Shown piece by piece: positions 18,076 to 26,801 of a DNA stretch of 64,000 nucleotides (its first letter is position 1; each line of letters opens with the position of its first letter). The position numbers and the translations under genes are program-made. The stretch comes from Bythopirellula sp041737835. GTDB lineage: Bacteria; Planctomycetota; Planctomycetia; Pirellulales; Lacipirellulaceae. The stretch lies in assembly GCA_041737835.1 (NCBI GenBank), contig JBGSQY010000072.1. One strand, 5' to 3'. The notes beneath the pieces are model-generated. The model was not told where the DNA came from and made no database searches. It was given only the letters and a program-made list of their open reading frames with translations.

Positions 18076-19212
18076 TTACCGCACTTCCAACATCCGCTCT
18101 AGCGCCACGAGCGACCAGTGCGCGATCTCGGGATCGACTTCGATCGTGTTGACGGGCGTTCCCGCGGCGAGATTCTCTAAGGTCCAACACAAGTGCGCTA
18201 AATCGATGCGATACATCGTCGCGCACATGCAGACCACGGGCGACAGGAAGTGAATCTCTTGCTCTGGGTGTTGCTCTTTGAGTCGATTAACCAAATGCAA
18301 TTCGGTGCCGATGGCCCACTTCGTTCCCGGCGGGGCGGCTTCGACTGTTTTGATGATCTTGCTCGTTGAACCCGAAACATCGGCGAGTTCGAACACTTCA
18401 CGCGGACATTCCGGATGCACCAAAATCTGGATGCCCGGATGCTTTTCGCGAAGCATGTTCACGTGCTCAGGACGAAACATTTGGTGCACGCTGCAATGGC
18501 CTTTCCACAACAACACCTTGCTCGCGCGCAAGGCTTCGGGCGTGTTGCCGCCAAGTTCCTCGGCATGCGGATCCCATACCGGCATTTGATCGAGCGTGAT
18601 CCCCATGCCGATGGCCGTGTTGCGGCCGAGATGCTGATCAGGAAAGAACATCACACGACTGGTTCGAGCAAAGGCCCAATCGAGCGCGGCCTTGGCATTG
18701 CTCGACGTACAGACGATGCCACCATACCGACCGACGAACGCCTTGAGGCTTGCCGCCGAGTTGATGTAAGTGACCGGCGTGATGTCGTTTGTATCGAGCA
18801 CATCGCCGAGTTGTTCCCAGGCATCTTCGATCTGGTGAATCCCGGCCATGTCGGCCATCGAACAACCGGCAGCAAGATCGGGCAAAATCACACGAATTCG
18901 CTCGCCGCCACGTTCAGCCAACTTCTCGGGGCGGTTGCCCAGGATGTCCGCCGTCTCGGCCATGAAATGGACGCCGCAAAAGGCGATGAACCGACACTCG
19001 CGGCTGTCCGCAGCCATTTGGCTCAACTGATAGCTATCACCGGTCAGGTCGGCGAGCGCGATGACTTCATCCTGCTGATAGTGGTGGCCCAAAATCAGCA
19101 ATTTCGGCCCTAGCTCGTCGCGGACGGCTTGGATGCGTTGCTGCAACTCTTCATTCGAGAGCGATTTGTAGGGCTGCAGATCGAAATGGGGGGCTTCCAG
19201 CAGGGTTGCCAT
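18076..19212 (-). CDS. nadA: Quinolinate synthase NadA
   Basis: NadA condenses iminoaspartate with dihydroxyacetone phosphate to give quinolinate, the precursor of NAD, using a [4Fe-4S] cluster. The 378-residue protein shows LILGHHYQQDEV near the N-terminus and cluster-ligand cysteines in AAGCSMAD (117), HPECPREV (269) and VVCMCAT (328/330). The longer length, with an insertion relative to the E. coli enzyme, matches the long NadA subtype. nadB and nadC are not nearby. The gene stands alone between a hypothetical and the fliN-like gene. Confidence 0.98.
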   Translation of the reverse strand: MATLLEAPHFDLQPYKSLSNEELQQRIQAVRDELGPKLLILGHHYQQDEVIALADLTGDSYQLSQMAADSRECRFIAFCGVHFMAETADILGNRPEKLAERGGERIRVILPDLAAGCSMADMAGIHQIEDAWEQLGDVLDTNDITPVTYINSAASLKAFVGRYGGIVCTSSNAKAALDWAFARTSRVMFFPDQHLGRNTAIGMGITLDQMPVWDPHAEELGGNTPEALRASKVLLWKGHCSVHQMFRPEHVNMLREKHPGIQILVHPECPREVFELADVSGSTSKIIKTVEAAPPGTKWAIGTELHLVNRLKEQHPEQEIHFLSPVVCMCATMYRIDLAHLCWTLENLAAGTPVNTIEVDPEIAHWSLVALERMLEVR

Positions 19213-19419
19213 GGGCTCGCTTACAGGGGGGACAGGGATGCCAGCACGAAAAAACCATTATAGAAGAGCGAGACAGGGAAAGACAGGTAAGCTCGTTTGC
19301 CAGCAATTTGCGACCTTGCAGACTGGGCAAAGTTTGCCGTGCGGGCGGTCCGATAATGGTGATAACTGCTACGGATGCGCTGCGGGCTAAAAACCGTGGC
19401 ATGGGGATTCAATGACTTT

Positions 19420-19818
19420 ATGAGTAACACGGCGACAGAAAACCCTGAAGACGCGACTGCTGAAGTCACGGGTGCTGCCTCTGATGCAGCCGCCGGAACC
19501 GGCCTTCCAGCGATGGTGCGCGCCCGTAGTTTTTCGGAACTCCCGAGCTATACGCGCAGCCTGTTGAAAATCAACGTGCCCGTCCGGGTCGTGCTGGCGG
19601 TGAAAAAGGAAAGCGTGCAGGACGTGGTGGAGCTCGCCCCCGGCACGATTATCAAATTCAGCAAGTCTTGCGATGAGAAGTTGCACCTGTTCGTGGGTGA
19701 TCAACAAGTGGCTGAAGGGGAAGCCGTGAAAGTCGGCGACAAGTTTGGCTTCCGCGTCACGCAGATGACGCTCCCCGAGGAACACTTTCTTAAATTGCGG
19801 CCGAACCAAGCTGGTTAA
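19420..19818 (+). CDS. fliN: FliN/SpoA-domain protein, orphan flagellar switch homologue
   Basis: The start is ATG 19420 (MSNTATENPED), although no strong ribosome binding site is present. The 132-residue protein has a disordered acidic/Ala-rich N-terminus, then a SpoA (FliN C-terminal) domain: SLLKINVPVRVVLAVKKESVQDVVEL, PGTIIKFSKSCDEKLHLFVGDQ, VGDKFGFRVTQM (quoted in short blocks). FliN forms the C-ring of the flagellar motor and binds export and chemotaxis proteins. No other flagellar gene is present in the window, so it is an orphan copy or a scattered flagellar locus, as is common in planctomycetes. Confidence 0.88.
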   Translation: MSNTATENPEDATAEVTGAASDAAAGTGLPAMVRARSFSELPSYTRSLLKINVPVRVVLAVKKESVQDVVELAPGTIIKFSKSCDEKLHLFVGDQQVAEGEAVKVGDKFGFRVTQMTLPEEHFLKLRPNQAG

Positions 19819-19873
19819 TGGATCGTCCCTGCGATGCGCTGCATCGCGGCTAATGTCTCTCAAAACAAAAAGA

Positions 19874-19905
19874 ACCTGCCCCGAGCCCGAAAGCCCGAGG
19901 CAGGT
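19874..19905 (-). terminator. Rho-independent terminator for the Cys-rich gene
   Basis: The stem ACCTGCC...GGCAGGT, with an inner CCGAG/CTCGG-type pairing, reads on the minus strand into a T-rich run (TTCTTTTTGTTTTG). It lies about 35 bases after the stop of the Cys-rich repeat gene. Confidence 0.85.
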
Positions 19906-19938
19906 CCTCAGAGGGGGATTCAACTTTTTCGCAGTTGC

Positions 19939-21000
19939 TTAGCGAACGAAGCTGGCGCTCACAACCTTGCGGGGCTGGGCAATCCGAGCACTCGGATCGG
20001 CAGCAGGAGCGGGAGGAATTGGAGCAGCTTCTTCTTGCTCAGCCGAAGCTTCGGCAGGAGCAGGAGCAGCAGCTTCCTTCTTTTCCATCTTGGCACCACC
20101 GGTGCAAGAATCACAGCATCCGCCGTCGCAGCAGTCGCTGCCGCATTTGTCGCAGCAGTTGTCACCGCAACCACCATTGCCACAGCAAGGGTCGGCACAA
20201 CCACAACCTGGGTCTTCACAACCACAGCCTGGGTCACAGCAATCATCGCATCCGCAACCTGGGTCACAGCAGCCCTTCTTGCAACCGAACAAGCGGTCCA
20301 AGAGGCAGGCTTTCTTGCAGCAGCAACCTTTGTTGCAGCCACTGTCACAGCATCCGCTGTCACAAGCGTTGTCGCCGCAGCAAGGATCGGCACAACCACA
20401 ACCTGGGTCTTCACAACCGCAGCCTGGGTCACAGCAATCATCGCATCCGCAACCTGGATCACAGCAGCCCTTGCCACACTTGCGGCTGAACATGCGATCT
20501 AGCAGGCAAGCTTTCTTGCAGCAGCAGCTCGACTTGCCACACGAATCGCAGCAACCGTTGTCGCCGGCACAGGCATCGTCACCGCAGCAAGGATCGGCAC
20601 AACCACAACCTGGGTCTTCACAACCACAGCCTGGGTCGCAGCAATCATCGCATCCGCAACCTGGATCACAGCAGTGACCCTTACGTTGGAACAAGCGGTG
20701 CAACAAGCATTCACGCTTGCAGCAGCCCTTGCTCTTGCCACAGCATCCGCTGTCGCAGCAGCCTTTGTCGGCACCGCAACAAGCATCATCGCCGCAGCAA
20801 GGATCGGCACAACCACATCCTGGATCGCTGCAACCACATCCTGGATCACAACAACCACACGACTTTTCGCAACAGCTCTGTGAATCACAGGCATCGCATC
20901 CGCAGCCACATCCCAGCATGGCGTCGAGCAGGCCGTAGCCGAAGCTTTGGCTAGCCAAACAAACGCTGAAGACGAGCGCTCCTAACATGTTCCATTTCAT
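19939..21000 (-). CDS. Exported, extremely cysteine-rich tandem-repeat protein
   Basis: The start is ATG 21000, with AGGAG about ten bases upstream, giving a signal peptide (MKWNMLGALVFSVCLASQSFG). The 353-residue protein has about 87 Cys in its mature part, roughly one residue in four. A degenerate unit (about 50-109) is followed by three units at 110-178, 179-243 and about 244-299. Each opens with a 31-residue core, identical in the last three, built from CCDPGCGCDD, CCDPGCGCED and PGCGCADPCCG. Most units end in a basic segment, K-x-x-CLL(D/H)R(L/M)F. A disordered Lys/Glu/Ala/Pro tail (300-353) follows. It is likely a disulfide-crosslinked envelope or extracellular structural protein, or a metal binder; planctomycete walls are known to be proteinaceous and cystine-rich. 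A terminator follows the gene. Confidence 0.9.
   Translation of the reverse strand: MKWNMLGALVFSVCLASQSFGYGLLDAMLGCGCGCDACDSQSCCEKSCGCCDPGCGCSDPGCGCADPCCGDDACCGADKGCCDSGCCGKSKGCCKRECLLHRLFQRKGHCCDPGCGCDDCCDPGCGCEDPGCGCADPCCGDDACAGDNGCCDSCGKSSCCCKKACLLDRMFSRKCGKGCCDPGCGCDDCCDPGCGCEDPGCGCADPCCGDNACDSGCCDSGCNKGCCCKKACLLDRLFGCKKGCCDPGCGCDDCCDPGCGCEDPGCGCADPCCGNGGCGDNCCDKCGSDCCDGGCCDSCTGGAKMEKKEAAAPAPAEASAEQEEAAPIPPAPAADPSARIAQPRKVVSASFVR
20104..20853 (-). repeat. Coding tandem repeats of the Cys-rich protein
   Basis: Four units of about 180-207 bases lie at about 20674-20853, 20467-20673, 20272-20466 and 20104-20271. The first 93 bases of the last three units are nearly identical at DNA level, while the ends differ in length. 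This points to recent unequal crossing-over or gene conversion within the coding sequence. Confidence 0.85.
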
Positions 21001-21788
21001 CGAATGACATCTCCTATTCGTAGGGGACGTGCGCAAAACTACCTGACGTAGTCCGGTGCTGAGATCGCCACACCCTCCCTGGGTTGGTCGTTGCGACGCT
21101 GGCGTGGGCGTGAGCCCGTGTGCGGTTTGGTAGGCGGGAGTGTGCAGGGACCCTGCTGGGTCGGAGGCGGGTCAAGGTGGGTCTAACGGGTGTCCCCACG
21201 GTCAGGCGTCAACATCAGTCGAGCCAATCCATGACTCGAAATAAAACAGACCGGTGTAGACGCTTCCAACTATGGTGAGTCGCAAACTCAACTGTTCATG
21301 TTTTGCTTGCGACATCAACACGTATCGGCGACGCGTGTTGAAACGCTTGAGTTCACGGAAGTAATTTTCACGAACTGAGTTAGAACAACTGTTAGGCAAA
21401 CTTTGCCGTCCAGGAAGACCTAAACTCAGGTAGCGATTCTCCGTACAGCGATTAGCCGCAATCCACGCCTTGGAACTTTCTGTGATTGTGTTATCTTGGC
21501 GTAATTCACCGGGGAAATCGTAATTCTGACCGCCGGCGGCGGACGGGATTACGAAAAAGACACTTAATCGCCCAGGTGCAACTTTTCGGCAGAGGGAACA
21601 CAATCGTTAAACTCACCGTAGTAGCATCTGATCGAGCCCCGGGCACGATCTTCGAATTCCTGGCCTCCCTACGACTCCCTCCTTTCCTACGATTGCCCAT
21701 TAGCAATCCGTCCTTGGCAAACTGTAACGCCTGGGCGATTGTTGACGCCCACATTTACGATCTAGCAATTCAACGCGTGAGATCTGTT
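21001..21788. other. Intergenic region between divergent genes
   Basis: About 790 bases should carry promoters for the Cys-rich gene (leftward) and the first PQQ-like gene (rightward). The PQQ-like frame stays open upstream to 21486, but no start there precedes a signal peptide. A 133-codon minus-strand frame (21202-21603) lacks a ribosome binding site and recognisable sequence. No RNA gene was seen. Confidence 0.45.
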
Positions 21789-24059
21789 ATGAATCTGCTT
21801 CGCTGGCCCCTGGGCCCACTTCCTTGGCTTTCTTTCTTGGGCTGCTTATTGCTGACGGTTTCCTACGCCAACGCCGCCGATCCGTTGGATTGGCCCATGT
21901 GGCGCGGTCCGCAGCAAAATAATAGCTCCACCGAGCAAGGGCTCGTTGATTCGTGGAACCCCGAAGGGGGCGAGGGGAGCAATCTCATTTGGAAGAACGA
22001 AGAATTGGGCAGCCGCTCGACCCCCATCGTGATGAACGGCAAGCTCTATACGCTTACCCGCGATAATCCCGGCAGCGAAGTCGAACGGGAAAAGGTCGTT
22101 TGCGTCGATGCCGAGACCGGCAAGAAAATTTGGGAACACAGTTTTAATGTGTATCTTTGCGAAGTCCCCGACACACGAGTCGGTTGGTCGTCGGTCGTGG
22201 GCGATCCCGAAACGGGTCGCGTCTATGCTCAAAGCGTGTCGGGCTACTTCTGTTGCTTGGAAGGGGATACTGGCGAGCTGGTCTGGGATCGCAGCTTGCA
22301 AGAAGAACTGGGATTAATCAACACTTACGGCGGCCGTACCAACTTTCCGCTCGTGTTTGAAGATCAAGTGATCACCAGCGCGGTGATTGTTGGTTGGGGA
22401 GATGAACCAAAGTACGGACGGCTCGCCGTGCCGGCCCATCGGTTCCTCGGCATGGACAAAGCCACCGGCGAAATTCGTTGGCTCAGCGGCACGGGGCTCG
22501 CTCCGTACGACACGACCTACAGCACCCCCTCGATCCGTGTCATCAACGGCCAGCAAGTGATGGTCTTTGCCTCAGGCGATGGCGAAATCTGGGCCATGCA
22601 ACCCCGCACCGGCAAACCGCTCTGGCATTTCCCCTTCTCGCGGATGGGGATTAGCGTGTCGCCAACGGTCGACGAAAAAGGCCGCGTCTATGTTTCACAC
22701 AGCGAAGAAAACACGTTCGGCAATACGATGGGCTCAGTTGTCTGTCTCGACGGTTCGATGAGCGGCGATCTGACGGGCAAAGAAATTTGGCGGCAATTTG
22801 AAGTCATGGCTGGCAAAAGCTCACCGCTGATCGTGGACGACCGACTGTATGTGGTCGATGACCGTGCCAAGTTATACATCTTTGACGCTAACTCAGGCGA
22901 GCAAGTTGGCTACGAACGGCTCGGAGCGGCCTCGCGTAGCACGCCACTTTATGCCGACGGCAAAATTTATTATTCCGACAACAGCGGCCGGTTTTACATA
23001 CTCAAACCGACTGAAGACGGAGTGGAAGTTCTCCAAAAGCTACGGCTGGATGACGTCGATGTGGATGGCTCACCTATTGTTTCGCATGGGCGGATTTATC
23101 TGCCAACTTCGGGAGCGCTCTATTGCATTGGTGATCCGAACGCCAAAACGACTTCGACCCCCGCCCCCGAGTGGCCTAAGGAAAAGCCAGTCTCCGAAGA
23201 TCAAAAGCCGGCACAGGTGCAGGTCGTGCCGTACGATGTGATCTTGGCCCCGGGTAAAACGCAAGACTACAAGGTGCGGCTGTTCAATTCGCTCGGCCAA
23301 TTTTTGAAAGAAGTTCCCGCGAGCGAAGTCGAGTTCAGCGTCGATGGCGCTGGAACCACAAGCGCCGACGGAAAATTCACGGCACCCCAAGAAAACGAAC
23401 ATCAGGTGGCTCTCGTGAACTGTAAAGTCGGCGATCTCACGGGGACGGCTCGGGTACGCGTCGTGCCGCCGCTGCCTTGGGAGTTCGATTTTGCGGAAGG
23501 GGAAGTGCCCCTCACCTGGATCGGCGGGCGGATTCGCTATGTAATCAACGAAAAAGATGGCGAACGCTTCATCACCAAGAAGAATCTGTTACCCACGCCC
23601 AAGAATCCCAACAACAAATTGGGCACCCGCAGCCAAATGATGATGGGTCCCATTGATCTGTCGGACTATACAATTCAGGCAGATTTCGTGTTGGATGAAT
23701 TGGATGATCGGTTGCCAGACTTCGGCGTGATTAACAGCACCTACACATTGTCTGTTCGGCCCATGAGCAAGCAGCTGCGAGTTTACAGCTGGAGTCCGCA
23801 TGATCATCGCACGTTTGCCGCGGTTGAATTCGAGCCGGAATCCCACAAGTGGTACACCATGAAACTGCGCGTCGAGCCGGGCAAGGACGACGTGAAAGTG
23901 CTCGGCAAGCTCTGGCCGCGTGGCGAAGAGGAACCTAAGGAATGGACCGTCGAAATGGTTGATAAGTCGCCGAACTTGCAGGGGAGTCCCGGCTTGTTCG
24001 GCAAGACCGAAACGGCGGAATTGTCTGTTGATAACATCAAAGTCTTTGCCAACGAGTAA
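21789..24059 (+). CDS. Exported PQQ-like beta-propeller protein with Ig-like and jelly-roll C-terminus
   Basis: ATG 21789 gives a signal peptide (LLRWPLGPLPWLSFLG ... YANA-AD) and a 756-residue protein. Residues about 30-490 form PQQ-like propeller blades (WPMWRGPQQNNSST; VVCVDAETGKKIWEHS; VWDRSLQ; EIWAMQPRTGKPLWHF). Next comes an Ig-like domain (VVPYDVILAPGKTQDYKVRL; SADGKFTAPQENEHQV). The last 190 residues look like a concanavalin/jelly-roll domain (IDLSDYTIQADFVLDE; WYTMKLRVEP; AELSVDNIKVFA). The family name does not imply PQQ binding; such proteins often act as secreted scaffolds or sugar-related enzymes. A second propeller gene follows after nine bases. Confidence 0.93.
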   Translation: MNLLRWPLGPLPWLSFLGCLLLTVSYANAADPLDWPMWRGPQQNNSSTEQGLVDSWNPEGGEGSNLIWKNEELGSRSTPIVMNGKLYTLTRDNPGSEVEREKVVCVDAETGKKIWEHSFNVYLCEVPDTRVGWSSVVGDPETGRVYAQSVSGYFCCLEGDTGELVWDRSLQEELGLINTYGGRTNFPLVFEDQVITSAVIVGWGDEPKYGRLAVPAHRFLGMDKATGEIRWLSGTGLAPYDTTYSTPSIRVINGQQVMVFASGDGEIWAMQPRTGKPLWHFPFSRMGISVSPTVDEKGRVYVSHSEENTFGNTMGSVVCLDGSMSGDLTGKEIWRQFEVMAGKSSPLIVDDRLYVVDDRAKLYIFDANSGEQVGYERLGAASRSTPLYADGKIYYSDNSGRFYILKPTEDGVEVLQKLRLDDVDVDGSPIVSHGRIYLPTSGALYCIGDPNAKTTSTPAPEWPKEKPVSEDQKPAQVQVVPYDVILAPGKTQDYKVRLFNSLGQFLKEVPASEVEFSVDGAGTTSADGKFTAPQENEHQVALVNCKVGDLTGTARVRVVPPLPWEFDFAEGEVPLTWIGGRIRYVINEKDGERFITKKNLLPTPKNPNNKLGTRSQMMMGPIDLSDYTIQADFVLDELDDRLPDFGVINSTYTLSVRPMSKQLRVYSWSPHDHRTFAAVEFEPESHKWYTMKLRVEPGKDDVKVLGKLWPRGEEEPKEWTVEMVDKSPNLQGSPGLFGKTETAELSVDNIKVFANE

Positions 24060-24068
24060 GGATTTGTC

Positions 24069-25790
24069 ATGAAAAATGTTTGGAAGTTTTGTGCATTAGC
24101 CCTTGTGATGGGTTTAGGCGTCGGCGTTGCGCTCGATGCCGTGGGCGACGTGGCCACGCCACCCGCCAGTGAACCCAACAAGGAATGGAATCAATGGGGC
24201 GGCACGCCCGAACGCAATAATGTGCCCGTTGGCAAAGATATTGTCACCGAGTGGAACGTCGGCAAATTCGACTACCGCACCGGAGAATGGGATCCGGCCA
24301 AGGCCAAGAACATCAAATGGGTCGCCAGGCTCGGTTCGCAAACCTATGGCAATCCCGTTGTGGCGGATGGCAAAGTCTTCGTCGGCACGAATAACTCCGG
24401 CGGTTGGATCGAACGCTATCCGTCTGATGTCGATTTAGGCTGCTTGGTGGCGTTTGATATTAAAGACGGCAAATTCCTCTGGCAACATAGTAGCGAAAAG
24501 CTTCCCACAGGCCGCGTGCATGATTGGCCGCTGCAAGGTATTTGCAGTAGCGCCTACGTCGAAGGAGACCGGCTGTATTACGTCACCAGTCGGGGAGAAG
24601 TCGCTTGTCTCGATACTGAAGGTTTTCACGATGGTGAAAACGACGGCGAAGTCACCAACGAAGAAGAGATCATCAAAAAATCGGGCAAACCCTACGACAT
24701 GGACAAAGAAGCCGACGTCGTATGGAGCTTCGACATGATGAAGGAGATGAGCGTCTCGCAGCACAACATGGCAAGCTGTTCGATCACCGGCGTGGGAGAT
24801 TTGCTGTTCATCAACACGTCGAACGGCGTAGACGTGGAACACAACTATATCCCGGCCCCCGATGCTCCTAGCTTCTTCGTCATGGATAAGAACACTCGCA
24901 AGATTTTGTGGACCGACGATTCGCCGGGACTCAACATTCTGCACGGCCAATGGTCTTCGCCGACTTATGGTGTGTTCGACGGACAACCCCAAGTGATTTT
25001 CGCGGGTGGTGATGGCTGGGTTTACAGCTTCGATCCCCAAGGTGAAAACGGCAAAGCGAAACTGCTCTGGAGGTTCGATGCCAATCCCAAGGAATCGCAC
25101 TACAGCCTGAACCGCGCGACGCGCAATCACATCATCGCCACGCCCGTAATTTACGATGGACTGGTTTACGTCGGCGTGGGTGAGGACCCTGAGCATGGCG
25201 AAGGGGTGGGGCACCTGTGGTGCATCGATCCCACAAAACGCGGCGACGTGAGCGCGGAACTCGCCTTCAACAAAGCCGATCCTGAGAAAACCATCCCCCA
25301 TAAGCGACTCCAAGCCGTGGTGCCCGAGGAAGGGGATTTCACGCGGCCCAATCCGAATTCCGCCGTGGTCTGGCATTTCAGTGAAGTCGACCGCGACGGC
25401 AACAACAAAGTCGATTTTGAAGAAACGATGCACCGCACGGTCGGCACCGTGGCAATTCGCGATGGGATTCTCTACATCGCCGATTTCAGCGGTCTGTTCC
25501 ATTGCCTCGACGCCAAGACAGGCAAGCCGCATTGGTCCTACGATATGCTTGCCGCGGCTTGGGGTTCGCCTTTGATCGTCGAAGACAAAGTCTACATCGG
25601 CGATGAAGATGGAGAAGTCGCCGTGTTCCGTCACTCGGACGATCCCGAAGTGGCGATGGAAGATGGCGAGCCGTTTTACGGTACGCAAGACATGGGCAAC
25701 AGCGTGTACAGTACGCCGATCGTGGCCGACAACGTGTTGTATGTCTGCAATCGCACGCATTTGTTTGCGATAACTCCCGACGGAAAATAG
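24069..25790 (+). CDS. Exported PQQ-like beta-propeller protein with an EF-hand-like loop
   Basis: The 573-residue product starts at ATG 24069, with AAGGA seven bases upstream, and has a hydrophobic leader (FCALALVMGLGVGVALDA). Propeller blades recur: CLVAFDIKDGKFLWQHS, VACLDTEG, FFVMDKNTRKILWTDD, VYSFDPQGENGKAKLLW, FHCLDAKTGKPHWSYD. Between blades is DRDGNNKVDFEE, a good match to a calcium-binding EF-hand/dockerin-like loop (D-x-D-x-N-x-V-D-x-x-E). It is operonic with the preceding propeller (nine-base spacer) and with a degenerate receiver 17 bases downstream. The ligand or enzymatic activity is unknown. Confidence 0.93.
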   Translation: MKNVWKFCALALVMGLGVGVALDAVGDVATPPASEPNKEWNQWGGTPERNNVPVGKDIVTEWNVGKFDYRTGEWDPAKAKNIKWVARLGSQTYGNPVVADGKVFVGTNNSGGWIERYPSDVDLGCLVAFDIKDGKFLWQHSSEKLPTGRVHDWPLQGICSSAYVEGDRLYYVTSRGEVACLDTEGFHDGENDGEVTNEEEIIKKSGKPYDMDKEADVVWSFDMMKEMSVSQHNMASCSITGVGDLLFINTSNGVDVEHNYIPAPDAPSFFVMDKNTRKILWTDDSPGLNILHGQWSSPTYGVFDGQPQVIFAGGDGWVYSFDPQGENGKAKLLWRFDANPKESHYSLNRATRNHIIATPVIYDGLVYVGVGEDPEHGEGVGHLWCIDPTKRGDVSAELAFNKADPEKTIPHKRLQAVVPEEGDFTRPNPNSAVVWHFSEVDRDGNNKVDFEETMHRTVGTVAIRDGILYIADFSGLFHCLDAKTGKPHWSYDMLAAAWGSPLIVEDKVYIGDEDGEVAVFRHSDDPEVAMEDGEPFYGTQDMGNSVYSTPIVADNVLYVCNRTHLFAITPDGK

Positions 25791-25807
25791 TGGCCGGAGT
25801 GAATGAG

Positions 25808-26179
25808 ATGAGCAAACGCGTGTTGGACGTGGGAAACTGCGGACCTGATTTCAGTTCGATTTCGCGGTTCCTGACCAAGAATTTCGATTGCACGGTTGAC
25901 CAAGCGCATGGCCCCGATGATACGCTGCAAAAATTGCGCGGCGGAGATTACGCGCTCGTGCTGATCAATCGCAAGTTGGATCAGGACTATTCAGATGGCA
26001 GCGAAATCCTGAAACAGATCAAAGCCGACCCGGCGATTCAGCAAACACCTGTGATGCTAATCACCAATTATGCTGATCATCAGGACGCTGCAGTGGAATT
26101 GGGCGCGGAACGAGGCTTTGGGAAGCTTGAGTTTGGTGATGCCGCGACGGTGGAGAAACTTGGAAAGTTTCTGCGCTAA
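25808..26179 (+). CDS. Degenerate receiver-domain protein, Asn at the phosphorylation site
   Basis: The start is ATG 25808 (MSKRVLDVGN), with GGAG eight bases upstream; a GTG at 25790 overlaps the previous stop but is less likely. The 123-residue stand-alone receiver keeps the switch Thr (VMLITNYAD, T86) and conserved Lys (GFGKLEFG, K106). The phospho-acceptor position in YALVLINRKL is Asn (54), and the N-terminal acidic pair reads Gly-Asn. It is therefore unlikely to be phosphorylated in the usual way. It is encoded with two exported propellers, an odd pairing of cytoplasmic signalling with secreted proteins. Confidence 0.82.
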   Translation: MSKRVLDVGNCGPDFSSISRFLTKNFDCTVDQAHGPDDTLQKLRGGDYALVLINRKLDQDYSDGSEILKQIKADPAIQQTPVMLITNYADHQDAAVELGAERGFGKLEFGDAATVEKLGKFLR

Positions 26180-26192
26180 GCCGCGAGCGGCC
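26173..26192. repeat. Palindromic intergenic element supplying a stop codon, copy A
   Basis: The sequence GCGCTAAGCCGC-G-AGCGGCC forms an inverted repeat. Its TAA is the stop codon of the receiver gene. Near-identical elements occur at 27761-27782 and 29557-29574. Confidence 0.55.
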
Positions 26193-26215
26193 ACGGAAAC
26201 TCAAACGAAATAGAA

Positions 26216-26614
26216 TTAGCCTTCGATGGCTTCTTTCACCGGCATGACGAAGTGCGGTGTGCCCTTGGCGTTATTCGAGAGTTCGGTCGCCTTGTCGTCA
26301 GCTTTTTTGCGCTCGTTGAACTCAAACAAAGCCACGCGGCGGAGCGATTGATTGAAGACGCCCCAATAGGCCTTCAAGCGAATCACCTTCGACGAGCTGC
26401 GGCGTACCTTGGCGACCTTCTTTTTGACAGGGGCCGCCTTTTTGCCTTCAGCGACGACCGCTTTCTTGACTTTTTTAACCTTCTTCTTGATGCCTTCAGA
26501 AGGAGCGGCCTTTTTGGTGACCTTGGCCACTTTTTTCTTAACGGGAGCTCCTTTTTTCACGGGAACCTTTTTCTTGACGGTCTTCTTGACGACTTTTTTG
26601 GTCTTCTTGGCCAT
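26216..26614 (-). CDS. Histone-H1-like Lys-rich protein with a small C-terminal domain
   Basis: A 132-residue protein. Residues 1-75 are a Lys/Ala/Val/Pro tail of KK, KKK and PVKK repeats, like bacterial H1 homologues that bind DNA without sequence specificity. Residues about 76-132 form a distinct globular part (VIRLKAYWGVFNQSLRRVAL; FEFNERKKADDKATELS; THFVMPVKEAIEG in outline). H1-like proteins have been linked to nucleoid compaction, a planctomycete hallmark. That the C-terminal domain gives a specific partner or multimerisation is inference. The tail is low complexity, so length may vary between strains. Confidence 0.85.
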   Translation of the reverse strand: MAKKTKKVVKKTVKKKVPVKKGAPVKKKVAKVTKKAAPSEGIKKKVKKVKKAVVAEGKKAAPVKKKVAKVRRSSSKVIRLKAYWGVFNQSLRRVALFEFNERKKADDKATELSNNAKGTPHFVMPVKEAIEG

Positions 26615-26801
26615 AGTCCGGCTCGCCTAAAAAAATCCTTAACGGGTAAGTCAGTACCCAGAAGGGGCAATCCTAGCTCGACAGGATACCCGATTTGCTA
26701 TCGCTTGGCTACTACCCAGGCGCGCGATGCTCCCAGGGCATTTTTACGGCGTTGGAGGCGCGTTACACGCTTCCCAAATTGCCTCGCGTGCGCAGCGGCG
26801 G

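Noticed and set aside
20104..20853. Regularly spaced DNA repeats as a CRISPR array
   Set aside because: Units are 180-207 bases, coding and in frame; no short repeats with unique spacers.
21202..21603. 133-codon minus-strand frame in the gap before the PQQ-like gene
   Set aside because: No ribosome binding site, no recognisable domain, Cys/Arg/Ser composition of random frame.
24435..25760. 441-codon minus-strand frame opposite the second propeller
   Set aside because: Antisense shadow; the plus-strand protein has a signal peptide and propeller blades.
26700..26800. Possible tRNA in the gap after the H1-like gene
   Set aside because: No T-loop GTTCRANTC or acceptor stem pairing was found; no tRNA is identifiable anywhere in the window.
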